Origin: JAWPMT01 sp965227935
GTDB taxonomy: Bacteria > Bacteroidota > Bacteroidia > Cytophagales > Cyclobacteriaceae
Length of the DNA stretch: 64,000 nt
Assembly (NCBI GenBank): GCA_965227935.1
Contig: CBDDGS010000019.1
Coordinates: 2,294,001 to 2,358,000, forward strand
Reading direction: 5' to 3'
The position numbers and the translations under genes were made by a program. Each line of letters begins with the position of its first letter. Position 1 is the stretch's first letter. Below the pieces are notes generated by a model, which had not been told where the DNA came from, made no database searches, and worked only from the letters and a program-made list of their open reading frames with translations. Shown here one piece after another: positions 27,501 through 35,934 of the stretch.

Positions 27501-27767
27501 TGGCTGCACTTCAAAGGCATGTCCACCTCTCAGTAATTGGGCCTCTCCACCAGCAATGGGCATGGAATAGATATCACCCAGCATATCAAACACAATCTGC
27601 GAGCCGTCGGGGCTGATGTCCAGATTCATCCAGGTGCCTTCGTCGGTGGTGATCGTCACCTCCTGAAAGGGCTCGGCGGGATTGGTCACATCCCACTTCT
27701 CCTCTTGAGAGAAGGCCAGAAAGGATAGTAGCAATAAAAAGACGAGGGATGCATAGAGCTTCTTCAT
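24519..27767 (-). CDS. Exported TolB-propeller amidohydrolase
   Basis: 1082 residues. A signal peptide (to about residue 20) precedes a long chain of WD40-like TolB/PD40 repeats (residues 35-630) with the pattern FSPDGKSISFTSDAGG, LSPDGKTMVFNAAG, FSADGSQIVYVTW. The amidohydrolase domain follows: IDTHAHLRAF (near 705; H-x-H), YPEGGSTF, SIEHN, HYAG and GMGDDLGSLEAGKLADLIVLD. This double architecture is known in Bacteroidota and Xanthomonadales. It likely acts on peptides or cyclic amides in the periplasm. The chain ends in VHCVCGH, two cysteines and a histidine that could bind metal. It is monocistronic by appearance. Confidence 0.92.
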   Translation of the reverse strand: MKKLYASLVFLLLLSFLAFSQEEKWDVTNPAEPFQEVTITTDEGTWMNLDISPDGSQIVFDMLGDIYSMPIAGGEAQLLRGGHAFEVQPRFSPDGKSISFTSDAGGGDNIWMMPLGGGDAKQITKENFRLLNNSVWTPDGQYIIARKHFTSGRSLGAGELWMYHKDGGSGVQLTKRKNDQQDLGEPVASPDGRYVYYSEDVYPGGFFQYNKDPNSQIYVIKRYDRETGDTETIVGGPGGAVRPQLSRDGKQLSFVRRVRTKSVLYVHDLATGIQRPVFDGLSKDQQEAWAIFGVYPNYNWLPDNVHVIIWAQGKIQKVNTQTGEATVIPFSATATHKITDALQFPVDPDPDNFKAKVIRGARLSPDGKTMVFNAAGYLYTMKWPGGKAKRLTDGTDLEFEPSFSADGSQIVYVTWNDEERGDVRRIGANGRDQVKLTSERGMYRQPSFSPDGSKVVYVKEGGNGAMGFAYSIKPGIYWTSVSGGTPNFVTKQGQYPSFSSDGKRIFFQTGGFLFGSLDKNYKSVNLQGAEERTHFHSKYANQFALSPDNTWLAFGELYNVYIMPFAATGKTFELSAGQKAIPMTKVSKDAGIGLQWSGDGQSLSWTLGNQHYAVNVSEAFGTTESDSVEIDRTINEITLELETDRPEGLVAFTNAKIITMNGEEVIDGGTVLVEGNRIKEVGASVDVPGSATVIDASGKVIMPGIIDTHAHLRAFRYGLSPQKEWPYYANLAFGITATHDPSSNSEMSLSQSEMVRSGRMVGPRIYTTGTILYGADGDFKAVVNNEEDAQFAIRRTKAYGAFSVKSYNQPRREQRQQVIKAARDQQIMVYPEGGSTFFHNLTMILDGHTSIEHNIPVAPLYKDVVDLWAASKTANTPTLIVHYAGMSGEYYWYQTTNVWENEHLLKYTPRSVIDARARHRTMVPMEEYDNGHILTSQSLKKLVDRDVKVCVGGHGQLQGLGVHWEMWMLQQGGMTNYEALRAATIHGAEYIGMGDDLGSLEAGKLADLIVLDKDPLEDIQNSQYVTHTMINGRLYETATMNEVGNYDQARGKFYWEMDGYNDNFEWHAESQGFTRVHCVCGH

Positions 27768-28020
27768 TAGTAATTGGGTTGGTTTAGTCGCGGCTAAAGC
27801 TAAACAAAACCTCTGGCAGTGTCACGCCGGCTTTTGATGTCCTTGAAGAGTCCCACGCAACCGATGAATGGCACCCGCAACCAGTATTTGTCACCTCGAC
27901 CTCCTTTTCTGCATCTCGACCACCAATTCCTGCCAGTCAACGGCAACAGCAATACACCAAGAGTCCTCAGTCTACTTTCGAAGCATCAGTGAATTCAAAA
28001 AATCTAAAAAGCTAGGAAAC

Positions 28021-28410
28021 ATGATCAAGCCAAAAATCTTAATAGTAGACGACAGCCCCATCATCCTTCAATTGCTCACGGGCATATTCTCAAAGGATTA
28101 CGAGGTTGTGACATACACATCCGGCGCCAAGGCCTTCAAAGACCTACCGGTCATCAACCCGGACGTCGTCATTCTGGACAACGACTTGCGCGAAGCAGTA
28201 GAAGGCATCCAGCTGTTGGAAATGATCAAGGACTCCGATTTCCTCTCCTATCTGCCGGTGGTGATGTTGTCAGGCGAGCAAAGCACGGCCTTCAAAGTGC
28301 GATGCCTGCAGGCGGGCGCTGAGGAGGTCCTCTCGAAGCCTTTCAACCCACAAGAGCTATTGGTCCGTGTAGATCGCGCCATCTCCGTACCTACAGCCCT
28401 CGCATCATGA
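28021..28410 (+). CDS. Stand-alone receiver domain protein
   Basis: 129 residues from the ATG at 28021 (MIKPKILIVDDS); the longer open frame to 27868 has no receiver character. All receiver residues are present: D10/D11, phospho-acceptor D53 in VVILDNDLRE, Ser in VVMLSGE, and Lys in LSKPFNPQE. No output domain is present, so it acts by protein contact like CheY or Spo0F. Its TGA overlaps the start of the sugar-phosphate transferase gene (ATGA, 28407-28410), a strong sign that the two proteins work together in controlling exopolysaccharide synthesis. No kinase is adjacent. Confidence 0.93.
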   Translation: MIKPKILIVDDSPIILQLLTGIFSKDYEVVTYTSGAKAFKDLPVINPDVVILDNDLREAVEGIQLLEMIKDSDFLSYLPVVMLSGEQSTAFKVRCLQAGAEEVLSKPFNPQELLVRVDRAISVPTALAS

Positions 28411-29528
28411 CCATCACCGATACAAAAATTGCCTGGCTCCGGGTGGACTGCTCTGATCACAGTGACAGAGAGAGCCACCTGGACTTCTGCGAACAACAAG
28501 AGGTCATTGACTTCATCAAGTCCAACTCGGAGGAGCAGTGGCCAGATGCCGTTGTGTCGGCGCCAGGATCTGACGTACCGTGTTATGACGAACTCATTGG
28601 TTATCTCCAGGGACTTGACAAAGACATTCCGCTGTTCATATACGACGAGAAGAGTAACAGGGATCGAACGGAACTAGCCCGGGATCTTGGTGCTGCTGAT
28701 TACTTTGGACGTAACCTCTGCCCGTCTCAGGTCGTGGAGCGAGTGCAATTTCATCTGACTACGCGAGCGGGAACGCCAATGGAGGAATTATCTCCTGTAA
28801 CTCAGAAGGGGAAGGTGGCCAAGCGTCTTTTCGACATTGCTGTGTCGCTCACACTACTACTTCTCCTGACCCCTCTCTTCCTACTCGTGGCTCTCGCCAT
28901 CCGACTCGAGTCGAAGGGCAAAGTCTTTTACTTCCAGCCTCGGGTGGGCCAGAACTATCAAATCTTCAAGTTTTTCAAGTTCAGATCCATGCGGGTGAAT
29001 GCCGACAAAATGGTCAGTCAGCTGCAAAACGTAAACCCCTACCAACAATCAGAAGAAATGCCCGTCGAACCCCAGCAGAACTCAGACGATGTGATGCTCT
29101 TGGACAACGACGGTCTGGTACCTGAAAAAGAGTTCCTCCTCAAAAAATCAATTGAAGACGAGAAGGCCTTTTTCAAGGTACACAACGATCCCCGTATCAC
29201 GAAAGTCGGCCACTTCATCAGAAAGACTAGCATCGATGAGTTACCACAGCTGGTCAATGTGCTCATCGGCGATATGTCTGTCGTTGGGAATCGGCCCCTA
29301 CCCTTGTACGAAGCGGAAAAACTAACATCTGATGAGTGGGCTACACGCTTCCTCGCCCCTGCCGGCATCACCGGTTTGTGGCAGGTGACTGAGCGTGGCA
29401 AGAAGGACGTCTCGGCAGACAGCCGCAAAAGGCTGGATATCGAGTACGCCACCAACTCTTCCTTCTGGACGGATATGTGGATCCTACTCAAAACGCCCAT
29501 GGCGGCGATTCAGCAAGAAAACTGTTAA
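28407..29528 (+). CDS. Initiating sugar-phosphate transferase with N-terminal pseudo-receiver
   Basis: 373 residues. Residues 1-120 look like a degenerate receiver: PDAVVSAPG stands where the phospho-acceptor strand should be (no Asp) and LGAADYFGRNLCPSQVVERV matches the last strand and helix. The catalytic part (135-373) is a WbaP/WcaJ-type polyprenyl-phosphate transferase: KRLFDIAVSLTLLLLL membrane segment, FKFFKFRSMR, KTSIDELPQLVNVL, GDMSVVGNRPL and GITGLWQV. It transfers the first sugar phosphate to undecaprenyl phosphate. A central insert (about 205-250) is longer than usual. It is co-translated with the receiver protein and followed nine bases later by the LruC gene. Confidence 0.92.
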   Translation: MTITDTKIAWLRVDCSDHSDRESHLDFCEQQEVIDFIKSNSEEQWPDAVVSAPGSDVPCYDELIGYLQGLDKDIPLFIYDEKSNRDRTELARDLGAADYFGRNLCPSQVVERVQFHLTTRAGTPMEELSPVTQKGKVAKRLFDIAVSLTLLLLLTPLFLLVALAIRLESKGKVFYFQPRVGQNYQIFKFFKFRSMRVNADKMVSQLQNVNPYQQSEEMPVEPQQNSDDVMLLDNDGLVPEKEFLLKKSIEDEKAFFKVHNDPRITKVGHFIRKTSIDELPQLVNVLIGDMSVVGNRPLPLYEAEKLTSDEWATRFLAPAGITGLWQVTERGKKDVSADSRKRLDIEYATNSSFWTDMWILLKTPMAAIQQENC

Positions 29529-29536
29529 AAACAATT

Positions 29537-31534
29537 ATGCGAATACTTATCCCTTTGTTTGTCCTGCTCTCATTTTCATGTGTGGATCAGGTGGTACGTG
29601 ATCTGGACGGCGATTTGAATCCAGGTTACGGCAATACGTCCTTTACGAATTTCGAGTCAGAGGACATCCGTGTGACACTTCTTACGAATCACAAAGAACC
29701 CCTTCGGAAGCACCCCGTGACGCTCTGGGATCGACACCCGTCCGAAGGTGGTCACATCATTCTTAAAGGCTTGACCGATGAGAGTGGCACGTTTCGAGGT
29801 ACCAACAATCTTCCCAATGCCATCTCAGAGGTCATTTTGGAAATTGACTTTATCGGCATGCCCAACTTCCTGATCATCCCCAGGGATGAACTACGTGACG
29901 TCTTTGTGCAAGGGACAAAGCACAACTACCAGGAGCGCACGGTAGATACAGGTGCTGGCAAAAGCACAGAACAAGGTAGAACAGCCATGGCGCCCATTCA
30001 GGTCATCGGCACCTACGACGGTGATGGTGTGCCTGACTACCTGGAGCCTACGCCTGATGTAGTATCTGCCGAGTTGTTGACATTGATCAATACCTCCCTG
30101 CCGGAAGGCCAACCTGTTCCCACCTATCACCCAAGATTTATTGCAGATGATGCTGAGCCCAATCTCATCGTCACTGAAGAAGCAGATGTGTGGATGACAT
30201 TTGTACACGAGGGTGCGGGGTATCGCAACGTTCTAGGTTATTACACCTACACTACCGGGACACCACCATCGATCGACGATGATATCGATCAGTTGAATAT
30301 CGTCTTCCCCAACGCCTCCTATGCTGGTTCTGGAGGGGGTCTTTCCACGGGTGACAAGGTGTATCTGGGTAAGTTTGATCCGGGGACGACCATTGGTTTC
30401 GTCCTGCTGGCCAATGGCTGGAACGGATCTGAGCCGACGGCGGGAATCCATCAGGTCTATTCCGATCGGGCTCTCAATCCTGAGTCGACACCCGAAATGC
30501 AGGCCCACAGTGTGCTGCTGTACGACGCGGATAGTGAGGTGCTTTTGGTCGGCTTCGAAGATCTTAATCGTGATGGTAACAGTGATGAGGACTTCAATGA
30601 TGCGGTCTTCTACCTGACTGCCAACCCTATAGAAGCCATCGACCTCACCAATGTTCTTCCTGTCGACCAGCCTATCGACCAGGATGGCGACGGGGTCAAC
30701 GACACTTATGACGACTTTCCCAACGATCCAGAGCTAGCTTATCTGTACGGCTACCCTTCCACATCCACCTACGGTTCCTTCGCTTTCGAAGATCAGTGGC
30801 CCAACACCGGTGATTACGACTTCAATGATCTAGTGGCAGATTATCAATATCTGATGTATGCCAATGGAGTCAACGAAATTGTCAAGATGGATGCGCGATT
30901 TGTGATCCAGGCAGTTGGTGCGGGGTTCAAAAACGGGTTTGGGTTTCAGTTGGAACTCCCCCCCAGTCGCATTACTTCGGTCGCTGGTCAAGAGATCTCT
31001 GGTGTCGGCATTTATACCTTCAATGCCAACGGGACGGAAGCCGGTCAGTCAAAGGCTACGATCATCGTATCGGATGACGTCCATCAGGATTTTGATAGCT
31101 ACGGATTTATCAATACGGATGAGGGACTTCCCTACCAAACACCAGATACGGCTATCGTTCGAGTAAGTTTCAGCACCCCGATCAGCAACACGGATGATTT
31201 CGACGCACCGTTCAACCCCTTTATTGTTGTGAACCGGCAAAGGGGCCGAGAGGTGCACATACCGGGCTATGAACCCACGGATCTTGTCGACGTGTCGCTT
31301 TTCGGTAGCGGCAATGATGACTCCAATCCTGGCCTTGGCATCTACTACAAGACAAAAGTGGACCTACCCTGGGGCATGAACCTCCCCAACCGGTTTACCT
31401 ATCCTGTCGAAAAGAAAGACATCAGGCAGGGCTACAATCACTTTGATACATGGGCACGCAGTAACGGCTTTACTTATATGGACTGGTATACTGACCAGTC
31501 GGGGTATCGCACCCCGGAATTTCTGTATGAGTAA
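29537..31534 (+). CDS. LruC domain lipoprotein
   Basis: 665 residues from the ATG at 29537 (MRILIPLFVLLSFSCVDQ); the earlier in-frame start lies inside the transferase gene. The lipobox SFSC makes Cys near 15 the likely lipid anchor. An N-terminal beta domain precedes a DUF4114-like piece (GFEDLNRDGNSDEDFNDAVFY), then a calcium-type stretch DQDGDGVNDTYDDFPNDPE and the LruC motif EDQWPNTGDYDFNDLVADY. Family members are secreted or surface lipoproteins first named in Leptospira; function unknown. Position directly after the sugar transferase and before a terminator suggests a surface role tied to the polysaccharide. Confidence 0.88.
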   Translation: MRILIPLFVLLSFSCVDQVVRDLDGDLNPGYGNTSFTNFESEDIRVTLLTNHKEPLRKHPVTLWDRHPSEGGHIILKGLTDESGTFRGTNNLPNAISEVILEIDFIGMPNFLIIPRDELRDVFVQGTKHNYQERTVDTGAGKSTEQGRTAMAPIQVIGTYDGDGVPDYLEPTPDVVSAELLTLINTSLPEGQPVPTYHPRFIADDAEPNLIVTEEADVWMTFVHEGAGYRNVLGYYTYTTGTPPSIDDDIDQLNIVFPNASYAGSGGGLSTGDKVYLGKFDPGTTIGFVLLANGWNGSEPTAGIHQVYSDRALNPESTPEMQAHSVLLYDADSEVLLVGFEDLNRDGNSDEDFNDAVFYLTANPIEAIDLTNVLPVDQPIDQDGDGVNDTYDDFPNDPELAYLYGYPSTSTYGSFAFEDQWPNTGDYDFNDLVADYQYLMYANGVNEIVKMDARFVIQAVGAGFKNGFGFQLELPPSRITSVAGQEISGVGIYTFNANGTEAGQSKATIIVSDDVHQDFDSYGFINTDEGLPYQTPDTAIVRVSFSTPISNTDDFDAPFNPFIVVNRQRGREVHIPGYEPTDLVDVSLFGSGNDDSNPGLGIYYKTKVDLPWGMNLPNRFTYPVEKKDIRQGYNHFDTWARSNGFTYMDWYTDQSGYRTPEFLYE

Positions 31535-31555
31535 GACTGACGATTGAATAAGGAT

Positions 31556-31588
31556 GAAAAGACCTCTCTGAAAAGAGAGGTTTTTCTT
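31556..31588 (+). terminator. Intrinsic terminator after the LruC gene
   Basis: ACCTCTCT (31562-31569), a GAAA loop and AGAGAGGT (31574-31581) form a perfect 8-base stem with TTTTCTT after it. It lies about 28 bases past the stop and ends the receiver-transferase-LruC unit. Confidence 0.95.
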
Positions 31589-31661
31589 ACACCTTTCCGT
31601 CATTCCGTTATGTGAGTCACTCTGAAATATTCTAATCAATTCGTCTATAAATCGTCTTACA

Positions 31662-32474
31662 ATGAAGAAATACCTTAAGTACACAATCGAATCACTGCAG
31701 ATCGGTGGGCCTCAGTTGTTTTACACAGCACTGAAATATTTCGTTACGAAGCGAGCTCCAGCAAAACCATTTGTCATTCACAATCGTGCCATGGGCACCT
31801 ACCTCTGTCGCGGCAACACCACAGATTTCATGTATCCATTTCTTAGCTACGAGTACCGCATCAAATCTCGTATCAAAGCATTGCTACCAGACTTCGATAC
31901 CTATATTGATGTAGGCGCGTGCATTGGCGACTACAGTATCTGGCTGGCTAAGCAGGGCTTGAAGTGCTTCGCATTTGAACCAAATAGTGATAATAACAAC
32001 GCCTTGCGCACCAATGTCCAGGCCAACCGACTGGAAGAGTCGATCCAGGTACACAATTACGGGCTGGGCGCCACTTCTGAAACAGTGACCTTTGAAACAA
32101 ACCCCACTAATCGGGGCTATTCCGGTAAATATGCCCAATTCGAGGCTCCGCTCAAGGAAGAGGTCGAAATCAAGAGGTTTGATGATATCTACACTGCTCT
32201 GGACCTTGAGAATAGTCGGGGTGTTATTATGAAGATCGACGCCGAGGGCATGGAGGGCGAGGTGATCGACGGGGCGCGTCAGTTCCTCTCTTCTGTCAAT
32301 AAACTCTTCCTCATTTTCGAAGCGCATACAGGTGCCGACGCTACGATCCGCACACTACAGGAAATAGCCCAATGTGAGATCGTCGATCTGGATGAATTGA
32401 ATATCGGTGTAATCATTGACAATACCCAAGTAGAAGAAAGCCAACGATCAGACGTGCTCTCGGTGGCCTGCTGA
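31662..32474 (+). CDS. FkbM family methyltransferase
   Basis: 270 residues. The SAM-binding motif DVGACIGDYSIWLAKQG (near residues 86-102), FEPNSDNNNALRTNV, and KIDAEGMEGEVIDGA near residue 190 match the FkbM family, which O-methylates sugars or polyketides. No signal or membrane segment is present. It is flanked by terminators on both sides (31562 and 32523), so it is a single-gene unit inside the polysaccharide locus. Methylation of a sugar in the repeat unit is the likely job, by context. Confidence 0.88.
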   Translation: MKKYLKYTIESLQIGGPQLFYTALKYFVTKRAPAKPFVIHNRAMGTYLCRGNTTDFMYPFLSYEYRIKSRIKALLPDFDTYIDVGACIGDYSIWLAKQGLKCFAFEPNSDNNNALRTNVQANRLEESIQVHNYGLGATSETVTFETNPTNRGYSGKYAQFEAPLKEEVEIKRFDDIYTALDLENSRGVIMKIDAEGMEGEVIDGARQFLSSVNKLFLIFEAHTGADATIRTLQEIAQCEIVDLDELNIGVIIDNTQVEESQRSDVLSVAC

Positions 32475-32514
32475 TCAACATTAAACCATACATGCGTACA
32501 TAATTAGCTCAAAT

Positions 32515-32551
32515 GAAAAAAGGCCTGCAGTAGTAGCTGCGGGCTTTTTTT
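32515..32551 (+). terminator. Intrinsic terminator after the FkbM gene
   Basis: GCCTGCAG (32523-32530) pairs with CTGCGGGC (32537-32544), with one G-T pair, flanked by an A-run and seven Ts. Confidence 0.92.
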
Positions 32552-33120
32552 GTTGCTAGTGGGATTCATAACAGGCGGAAAACACTTCTACTCAGAGTCA
32601 CCGGTACGGGACTCTGAGCTCTGCAGAAGAAAGACATCGGTAGTGCCTGCAGCTGGATTGCAAATCCAGCGTCATTCTGAGATTCGACATGCCTTACAGA
32701 ACATGTCGAACAGCAGGAGGCTCCTCGCTATGTTCCGAAGGGCATTTCGAACAGCAGGAGTAATCCCCGGATTTATTCCGGGGTCTCCACCAATAAAAGG
32801 TTAATCATTCAAAATAAGGAGATCCCGGAACAGGTGCTACCGGCGAGGTCCGGGAATGGTCACTTCTACTCAGAGTCGCCGGCACGGGACTCTGAACACT
32901 TGCTGAACGCCGTGACCTCAGAGTCCTCATACCAATTGGATCCTAAATTATTTATGCTTCTGAGCGTGACTCTGAGGGGAATAAATCCCGCCGTCATCCT
33001 GTGAGCCTAAAAGGATCCTATTTCCACGAGTTCGCCGGAATGACGAATTAAGTAAGTTCGGTCCGTGAGTCACAGACCGAGGAGCAGGATTTCCGACCTT
33101 TTGCGAAGGAAGGGGGATGG
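32552..33120. repeat. Repeat-rich intergenic stretch
   Basis: No gene is seen. A 35-base unit occurs twice, at 32583-32617 and 32861-32895, with three differences; each holds CAGAGTC and GACTCTG as an inverted pair. CCCCGG/CCGGGG (32765-32770, 32778-32783) forms another hairpin. At about 32993-33041 a palindromic unit starts GTCATCCTG and ends GGAATGAC, the same terminal pattern as the larger array at 44.5-45.5 kb. Confidence 0.7.
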
Positions 33121-34551
33121 TTAAAGAGATGACGCTACGTCGCCCGTATCCCTTTCGGTGAGGCGATAAATGAATATCAGGCTAAAAGCTATAGCGATGC
33201 CTGTTGGCTGCTGTGTCAGGTGGCCATTGGAGTAACTGGCCACTGCAATGCCAACAATACCGCTAAATAGCGATATGGCAGCGGTCCGTGAGAGCGATAA
33301 AGGAGCTCGCCAGATCCTCCGGCCCAGGTAAACCAGGATACCAAGCCAAACGGCGATGTAAAAAATCAATCCGATCTTACCGGTCTCCATCCATATTCTG
33401 GTGTAGTGGCCATCTGTGCCAATTTCAGCGAGAAAAGTGCCTGGTGAAAACCTTCGACCCCAATACCCAGCACTGCCGATACCACCACCAAAAGGCTTGT
33501 CTTCCAGATAAGCTGCCAAGGCCACTTCACGGTCTCTACGAACTTTGAGAGAAGGATCGTCGGAGTCAAGAGCCGTGCGCAACCTATTCACATGGTAGTT
33601 GCTCTGCATGATGGTGGTGTACTTCAGAAAGCCAAAAGCGCCAGCTCCTACCATGATGCCTAGCACCAGGACCTTGATGTTTTTGGTCAAAAGTAAATAG
33701 GCGGCTCCGCCAAACACCAACACGGCTAAAGCGCCACGTGTTCCGCTGATCAGCATCCCATAGAAGAAGAAGCCCGCAAGAGCAAGCAATAGCCATCTGC
33801 TCTTCAAGACACCGGGGTGTAATCCAATAAGGCCACAGACGAGGGCCACATGCGCCTGGGAAGCGCCGAACTGCGCCGCATCGCTGTAAAATGAGAATAT
33901 TCTTAGTTTGCCAAACAGTATGTGGGTGCTTGCGGCTCCGCCCATCAGCCACCTTTGTTCGACGGCAGAGACGCCCAACAGCAACTGCTTGAGCCCCCAT
34001 AACGTACCGAAGACACTCAATGCAAGCCATGCGATGAAGAGCCACCGTCCACGCAAGTCCTCCTTCCGAAGCTGCAAGGCCAGGATCACGATGAACATTT
34101 GGTAGAAGGACAGCGCCCGATTGGCATAGAACCAGGCAATTGTGCTACCTGACAACGGATTAAACAACTGAAGTACGGAAAACAATGACCACAGCAAGAG
34201 GAGTATGACAACCCCATTGCCCATTTCTGCGACATAGAAGCCCGTCTTCTGATGAAACACCATCACCACAAAAAGCAATACGATAAGTCCGTCGATAGCC
34301 AGTCCAAAGGGAATACCTGGCACATATCGTCCGAGTAGGGAAATCATAAATCCCATGAAGAGGATAAAAAGGAGAACAATACCCGGCCTCAGGAACGAGA
34401 ATACAAGAGTACCTACCAGAAAAGGCAGGAAAATCAAGGCACCTCCGACAATGATGCCCCCCTTGGCGATCACGAAGGCGCACAATACAGCCAAGATTGC
34501 AGTGACGACCAGTTGTAGGGACTTCGTACCGCCTAGTTCCAGAGAATTCAT
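33121..34551 (-). CDS. O-antigen ligase/polymerase (Wzy-like) membrane protein
   Basis: 476 residues from the ATG at 34551 (MNSLELGG), which overlaps the acyltransferase stop as ATGA; the longer frame is less likely. Eleven or so hydrophobic helices are visible, with a large periplasmic loop near residues 320-390. Family marks are SGTRGALAVLVFGG and EIGTDGHYTRIWMETGKIGL. Proteins of this type polymerise repeat units (Wzy) or ligate glycans (WaaL); in this locus with flippase and Wzz-like protein a polymerase is more likely. It is second in a two-gene minus-strand unit. Confidence 0.87.
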   Translation of the reverse strand: MNSLELGGTKSLQLVVTAILAVLCAFVIAKGGIIVGGALIFLPFLVGTLVFSFLRPGIVLLFILFMGFMISLLGRYVPGIPFGLAIDGLIVLLFVVMVFHQKTGFYVAEMGNGVVILLLLWSLFSVLQLFNPLSGSTIAWFYANRALSFYQMFIVILALQLRKEDLRGRWLFIAWLALSVFGTLWGLKQLLLGVSAVEQRWLMGGAASTHILFGKLRIFSFYSDAAQFGASQAHVALVCGLIGLHPGVLKSRWLLLALAGFFFYGMLISGTRGALAVLVFGGAAYLLLTKNIKVLVLGIMVGAGAFGFLKYTTIMQSNYHVNRLRTALDSDDPSLKVRRDREVALAAYLEDKPFGGGIGSAGYWGRRFSPGTFLAEIGTDGHYTRIWMETGKIGLIFYIAVWLGILVYLGRRIWRAPLSLSRTAAISLFSGIVGIAVASYSNGHLTQQPTGIAIAFSLIFIYRLTERDTGDVASSL

Positions 34552-35699
34552 GCGTTGGTTGATATGGCCACCCTTCGCTCCAATGTATGATTCTTGCTCA
34601 ACAGCTTCTTCCAACGCAGGACCGGACGCTCAAGCCACCGATAAGAAGCGAGTGCAGCTACCAATGTACCCACAATAGATATCGCAAATAACAGCGTGTT
34701 AAAAGCCACCCAACCCAGGGATGAGGACCAGGGAGAAAGCAATTGCAAAGTGCCTGCGATCACCAACGGATGGTACATGTATATTCCGTAGCTAACATCC
34801 CCTAGTTTTCGTAGGACAGGATGTTCCAACGGTCTGTAGATGCTTTCCGTGAACGTGACATTGAGGATAACTCCCAGGAAGATGACGGCATCAAAATAAG
34901 AGGCGAGCACACCATGCCAGCCTATTGTGAACGACCAAACCAGGAGCCCTAAGAACACATACCGCGCATAGCGATGTGTAAGAGGCGATAACAATTGAGC
35001 ACGTAAACCCGGCTGGAAAACAACAACAGCACCTAAGCCTCCAATCGCCATCTGCTCAAAAGGGACCAATTGCAGGACCTGCTGCAATTGTTGAATGCGT
35101 AACCCGTCGTAAGGCAAGGCCCAAAGTGAAAGCTGAAAAACCGCCTTCACGGAGATGAATAGAAGTAGGAATGGTACGATGCTCTTACTAAAGGCGCGGA
35201 CCAGCAAAGGCCAAAAGATGTAAAACTGCTCCTCGACCCCTACTGACCAAAGGTGGTTGCCTCCTACTAACCACGGAAACCGGATACGTAGCAGGTTGGG
35301 AAGGAAAAGTAGCAATAGCCCCACTTCCACGCCACCGAAAGAGAAGTGCAAGGAATCGAAGGCCGACGAGAGCACCAATGGTGCGATCAAGACCACAAGT
35401 CCAACAACAAGAAAATATACCGGCCAGATCCGAAGTACCCGCTTCCAATAGAAATGGAGGATATCGATATGACCTGTTGACTTTTGCTCTGACAGCAACA
35501 GGTAGGTGATGAGAAACCCACTCAAGACAAAGAAGAAAGATACCGACGAGTGTCCAAAGCCATTGATAACAGAATTGCCCCAGGCGCTGCTGAGACCCTT
35601 CCACGACTTGTACTGCTCCACATGATGAATGATCACCAAAGACGCCGCAAAGAAGCGAAGTGCGTGCAGTCCCTTGAAATGTATCCTTTCTGATGACAT
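34548..35699 (-). CDS. Acyltransferase 3 family membrane protein
   Basis: 383 residues from the ATG at 35699 (MSSERIHFKGLHALRFFAA); upstream in-frame sequence lacks family features. Motifs are LRFFAASLVIIHHVEQ (catalytic His), GHSSVSFFFVLSGFLITYLLL and LWSVGVEEQFYIFWPLL, with ten or so membrane helices. These enzymes move acetyl or other acyl groups across the membrane onto surface glycans (OafA type). It is translationally coupled to the Wzy-like gene, so it probably decorates the same polymer. Confidence 0.92.
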   Translation of the reverse strand: MSSERIHFKGLHALRFFAASLVIIHHVEQYKSWKGLSSAWGNSVINGFGHSSVSFFFVLSGFLITYLLLSEQKSTGHIDILHFYWKRVLRIWPVYFLVVGLVVLIAPLVLSSAFDSLHFSFGGVEVGLLLLFLPNLLRIRFPWLVGGNHLWSVGVEEQFYIFWPLLVRAFSKSIVPFLLLFISVKAVFQLSLWALPYDGLRIQQLQQVLQLVPFEQMAIGGLGAVVVFQPGLRAQLLSPLTHRYARYVFLGLLVWSFTIGWHGVLASYFDAVIFLGVILNVTFTESIYRPLEHPVLRKLGDVSYGIYMYHPLVIAGTLQLLSPWSSSLGWVAFNTLLFAISIVGTLVAALASYRWLERPVLRWKKLLSKNHTLERRVAISTNA

Positions 35700-35934
35700 G
35701 AGCGAAAACGATTGATTGCCTCGAAAGTCACCTTCTTCCTTATAAGATATCCGGAAGACTGCCCAATGGTCAAAATAACAGGTCGACAGGGCGGAATTTG
35801 TCATGTACCGGTACCTGTTCGCGATTCGGCAGCCGATATCATCAGTTCGACCCATCTTCAGTGCCGGTCGACACCCCCTTTAATTAAGGCGCCTATCCCC
35901 TCCCTACTTTCGAACTAACCTTATTCAATCAATC

